From assembly GCA_028023455.1 (NCBI GenBank), contig JAQFVV010000013.1, positions 4,404,001 through 4,468,000 on the forward strand: a DNA stretch of 64,000 bases, written 5' to 3'. The stretch's first letter is position 1; the number at the start of each line of letters is the position of its first letter. The stretch comes from Epiperipatus broadwayi. Taxonomy: Eukaryota > Onychophora > Udeonychophora > Euonychophora > Peripatidae. The notes beneath the pieces were generated by a model. It did no database searches. It was not told the origin of the DNA and saw only the letters and a program-made list of their open reading frames with translations. This document shows, in pieces, positions 59,720 through 64,000 of the stretch. A program made the position numbers and the translations under genes.

Positions 59720-62390
59720 AAAATATATAACATTAAATAAATTGTAATCATAAATAAAATTTATATAAAAAATAGGCAATTGTAGAAATTATAGAAAAAG
59801 CTTAAAATGACTTATTTTACTTGCAAATGTATAAGAAAAAAACATTGCATCAGCAAAAAAGAAGTTGGCTAATGCACAAAATACATTAAACAAGAATTTG
59901 ACTAAAGAAAAGATATTTTGAGAACTGGAAATAATAGAGGCATTGGTAGACACTAATTATGGTAATTGATGTAAAATGAAGCTAAGGGGTATAAATATAG
60001 AGGTTTTTCTTTTGTTAGAAATTTTTTATTTGATTGCTATTCATTCATTCACTTGAGTATAGAAAACTAGACTTAGTGAAATGTATTTTGTACCAAGTAT
60101 GCTTGAGTAGATAATTTTTCCTCCACTCTCCCCACCTTCAGACTGGGGTCTGAGAGATGTAACTCAGCTGAAGAACCAAAGAAGTATGCCTGACCAATAC
60201 CTGCTATTTGGTACTGAAAAAAGACTGCTCTGAAGAGGTACAGGAACACATATGTCCAAGATGGGAGCTGCAACAACCATTGTAAATTGGTGATTATACC
60301 TTAATACCTCCAAGACAGACAAAACTTATTGTCAGAACAATCTCAATCTATCTATATACACACATCCAAGTTTCCAGTAACTTTTATATTTGTAATTATA
60401 TTTATACTGTAGTACTTAAAAATATGTTCACTAATTTCACATTTGATGTAATTAAAAAGGCTTAGATTATGTATAATGGTGATCACTAATGTTATTTTCT
60501 TCATATGTATATAGTTACGTATTAGCAGATCGTTAGCATACATATTGATCTACATGATTTTTTTTTTTGTTTTTTTTTTTAAAAAAGAGAAAGGAATTTT
60601 TTTTTGATAATGTTGAATATATAAATATATGTGTATATAAAGGGGGAACTTGGAAGGGGATTGAATGAGTAAACTTTTATTTTATTTCTTCTTACCTGCT
60701 ATAACAAATGTAGAGTACATTAAAAATCACCACAAAAGTTATTTGACTTAAAAAATGATTCTGTCCACCTTCTCCCACAGTTGTTGTTTGATCATTAAAG
60801 TTTTGTTTTGTTTTTTCAAAAAAAGAAAAAGAGAGAACAGAATGCATTTTTGTAGAATTAACACAATGTTTAATTTTATAGCCAGAAAAAGAAAGGCATT
60901 TTTATTATAGACATGTGTCTATGTTATCTTTATATATATGATTTATGTTTAAAGAGTACCCACTAGTATTATGATCAATATGCATTTTAAGGCAATCTAA
61001 GGGTTGTGAATATATATATATATGTCTATAAGAAACACAGTATAAATAAGCATTCCTTATTATTTTATTATGTGTAGTAGAGGGTACAGTGCAAACCATT
61101 TATATAAATAATCTCTGTCATAGTATTAAATCTGTAGACAAAAATTAGATAACTGATAATTCTCAGTTGATAAAACAGCAACAATGACTGCTGGTATAAA
61201 AACTACATGAGAGTGAATTTGATAGCTTGATAAAAGGGTAGTTATATATTTATGTGTAATGGATTCTCCCAGTATGGTAATATACTTGATCATATTATGG
61301 TAATATGTTTGATCATATTTTTATATGTGTTAACATTATAAGGCTTTAAATTTACAGTCATTTGACTGCATTTTCAATAATGTGTTGCTTGGTGGTCCAT
61401 TGGTGTCTAAACATTTACTTATTGCTCTTGCTTTTGTTTATGACTTCATTAACTATGTGTCTAAGGGATATTCAATCACTTGAAAGCTTAGATCCTGTCA
61501 ATGAGTAGAGGAAAATAAATGAACTTAAGCTATCAAAACTTTGTTCCTGAACCTGGGTCACACTTAGGTGAAAGGGTTCCTTTCTCTAACAATAGATTAG
61601 AGGTAAAGTATCTATCCAGAGTTAAGTTGGCATTATGATGAAGTACATGTTTTAAGACCTGCCCTTCATATATATATATATATATATATACTTACTGATT
61701 ATATATATATATATATATATGATTATATATATATATATAATCAGTAAGTACCACATTGTTTTACCACTTTATTTATATTTATACCTTTCTTAATATGATC
61801 AATCCATTACTTGGTTAATCTGGAAACAATTGTTGAGGGTTTATATTTATAAAATTTATATATGAATAAGATTATGTTCAAATTCAGCCTATGGTTTATC
61901 TAGCTGGTTTAAGCAGACTAATTTCACCCTATTCTTGTAACATAGACCAATCTTATCACTGTTTCTCTACTGAATAAAAAATGAGCTAGATAATTGATAA
62001 TGCATATCAATGTTTTATTATACTTCTTTTTTTTCCATTATAAAGATCAGCTGATCTTATATATATATGTCTCTGAGTACTTTCTTTTGTAAAGAATTTT
62101 ATTTAATCATTAATAACAATTTTATATTAGTAATAAACTATAATTCATCATTATAATGAGGTTGTATATATTGATTATTACTTATATATGTAAGCCTGAT
62201 TATCACATGTTAGGATTCCCTTGAGTCTCAGCTCTATCTGACTTCTGGGTGACATTGTAAAAAAGATTGACTCTTGTGAAGTCAAGGGAGTAAGTTATTA
62301 GTTATTAATTGGAGGTGTAGGTGAAGTTTGAACCCACTTTGCCTATGTCTCTAGTTCAGGTTAAACCAGTTCTACTTTTTGACTGTTACA
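59720..62390 (+). repeat. Right LTR of the gypsy element
   Basis: Partner of 54430-57081, ending GACTGTTACA at 62390. It contains its own (TA)n-centred palindrome at 61689-61750, absent from the left copy, and a short local duplication of TATGGTAATAT near 61275-61300. Confidence 0.88.
61689..61750. repeat. Palindrome centred on (TA)n in the right LTR
   Basis: TACTTACTGATTATATA.. mirrors ..TATATAATCAGTAAGTA, with an interrupting GATTA in the middle. Confidence 0.9.
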
Positions 62391-63772
62391 ATATATAATC
62401 ATAGTCCTAAATAAATGTAATGCTCAAGTTCATTTTTTAATGGTTTATTTTAAAAACTGTACTAGTTATTATATGTACTTTTCTAATCTGCAGTCATGGT
62501 TATTTTATTTTATTTTTATTTGTTTATTCTATTAATATTTTATGATGTGCCATAATTCAAAATAGAGATTAGTAATTTAGTAACTTTAGAATGACTATTA
62601 GAAGTTCTCCACTAAATGATTTGTGCTGCTTTTTAACTAATGTAAATCTCCATTTTGAAACCCATTCTTATGTACGTTCAGTTAAGCTGTTAAGTTCTAG
62701 ATTATCATTAAGGTTTGCATATTAATAATGTATGTATAGTTAAATAATGGTAAGGTAGATATTTACAAGGCATATTAATACTAATTAATTAAACCCTGAA
62801 CATTCTTTTCTCTTCCCTAGTTTATTGGATAAACTATTCAGATTTAGCATTCTTAAGCTAGATTGTTTTAATGAGACCCCTCTTAGAATGGTAAAAGTAT
62901 GCTAATTAGTGAAATGGAGTAAGGTAGTTTTACAGAATAAAACTATAGTATTTTATGCAATAGTTTTAATGATAATAATTACTATTATTTAGTAAGCATT
63001 ACAAATGTATTCTTACAAAGAACAACACATGCAATATGCCTTGCTATGTTTTTTTTGTAAAATGGGCTTATGGTTTATACACCACCCAATATTAGTTTGG
63101 ACAACCTCCTTAAAACTGAAACATGAGAGTCTAGAAACCAATTGTAATGCCTCTCTTATCTCCTGAAATAAGGTTCCTATTATGATTTCAAGTTGTATGG
63201 GTGCAAGGGAACTAAGTACTTGATACTAAATCTCATGACTAATTACAAATTCATGCCACAACTCTTATTTAGTAATTTAGCACCATAATATCAGAAGATC
63301 TGCTAAAATCATCAGTTAATTCTGCTTTATTATTGTTATACAGTTCAGCATTGATCTGAATATCTAATCCAGTTTACTAAAGTAATCTGCATAGGGAGCA
63401 TATTATTGCTCATTATGTATATGTTAGTAAGAATAAGTTATGTTTTTTCATACGACATCTTTGTAAGATTTAACTTCCCATAGCAGACCTAGAATAGATG
63501 GCATAGCATACTTACACATGAATATTATTTGCAGATATTAAATTGCAGATACTAAATTGTAATAAACTTTAATATTAATTTATTGAAAGTGCATTCCAAG
63601 ATGAGATCTCTGTAACTAAATTAGCTCAGCATTGTATATCACTTATGTGTGTAAGATTTCACAAATGCCCTTAGTTTTGTTTTATATTAATTACACATGT
63701 CTCTTAAAAACTACTTCATATCACTCCAAATCAGTCCAAATTTAGCATTAGCATGTTAACTTATATATATAT
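62391..63772. other. AT-rich intergenic DNA, nothing recognised
   Basis: No coding motif or repeat partner seen. Confidence 0.4.
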
Positions 63773-64000
63773 TGTACCGGTTGGTTTCGTCTGTTCATAT
63801 AACAAGATCTAGCATCTAGGCAAAAGTACCTCGAGTCCAGTCATGCGCAAGATCCCTAAGTCAGGAACATTCATGAACTCTGCCCTATTTGCCTATTTTC
63901 CAGATCTACCAACTTATGAGCAACAATTCCAATGATACTGATCTAATTTATTTCTACCCTGCCAGTATCACAAAGTCGTGACACAAAAAGACTCTTATTT
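63773..64000 (+). mobile_element. Start of another long LTR, cut by the window end
   Basis: TGTACCGGTTGGTTTCGTCT resembles the LTR start at 39688 (TGTAACGGTCAGATTCGTCT), with 15 of 20 positions alike. Further in, TAGGCAAAAGT matches the complement of the LTR end at 62390 (TAGGCAAAGT). This is consistent with the same inverted-end layout and with the family of the 54-62 kb element. Confidence 0.6.

Larger units (their letters stand above)
54430..62390 (+). mobile_element. Ty3/gypsy LTR retrotransposon with internal deletion, ~8 kb
   Basis: Two ~2.65-kb direct repeats (54430-57081 and 59720-62390) enclose a 2.6-kb interior holding pol from the YLDD box onward. The LTR ends are ..GACCATTACA (57081) and ..GACTGTTACA (62390). 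No PBS, gag, protease or first half of RT is present after the left LTR, so these were deleted. LTR identity looks about 85%, older than the element at 39.7-50.4 kb. Confidence 0.85.

Overview
The window is AT-rich metazoan nuclear DNA built almost entirely from transposable-element debris. I found no convincing host protein-coding gene, no tRNA or rRNA gene, and no bacterial-style operon. The mix of Merlin and Tigger-like DNA transposons, several non-LTR lineages, Ty3/gypsy elements with very long LTRs and hammerhead-bearing dispersed repeats suggests an invertebrate. I cannot name a species. Differences between one LTR pair are rich in CpG to TpG/CpA changes, which suggests a CpG-methylating genome.

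Layout. 1-3.3 kb: unique AT-rich DNA with one repeat carrying a hammerhead-ribozyme-like fold (family A). 3.3-6.8 kb: a 5'-truncated LINE sitting between TAA-type microsatellites and followed by about 330 bp of (GAA)n. 6.8-14 kb: mostly featureless, with a badly decayed LINE reverse transcriptase on the minus strand and degenerate tetranucleotide repeats. 14.07-15.03 kb: a compact Merlin deletion derivative with near-perfect TIRs and an exact 8-bp target duplication. 16.2-16.55 kb: a second family A copy on the minus strand. 17.2-18.8 kb: a decayed LINE endonuclease. 18.9-21.1 kb: two ~0.6 kb direct repeats around an LTR-like remnant. 21.57-22.83 kb: a Tigger/pogo-like element. 24.0-24.4 and 26.3-26.7 kb: two related foldback elements whose arms hold hammerhead cores (family B). 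27.8-28.1 kb: an inverted pair of SINE-like units. 29.9-31.3 kb: a jockey-like LINE remnant. 34.7-37.4 kb: a minus-strand Ty3/gypsy relic.

39.7-50.4 kb: a gag-only, non-autonomous Ty3/gypsy-type element with very long LTRs. 51.5-53.7 kb: a Merlin transposon of 2.2 kb whose transposase keeps its DDE triad and is broken by one in-frame TGA. 54.4-62.4 kb: another long-LTR gypsy element whose internal region is reduced to decayed RT/RNase H/integrase. 63.77 kb to the end: the start of a further long LTR.

The most notable signal is two unrelated families of small dispersed repeats that each fold as type I hammerhead ribozymes. Family A stem I pairings covary between copies. In family B the ribozyme lies in both arms of a large palindrome. 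All structures were worked out by hand and no folding or database search was run.
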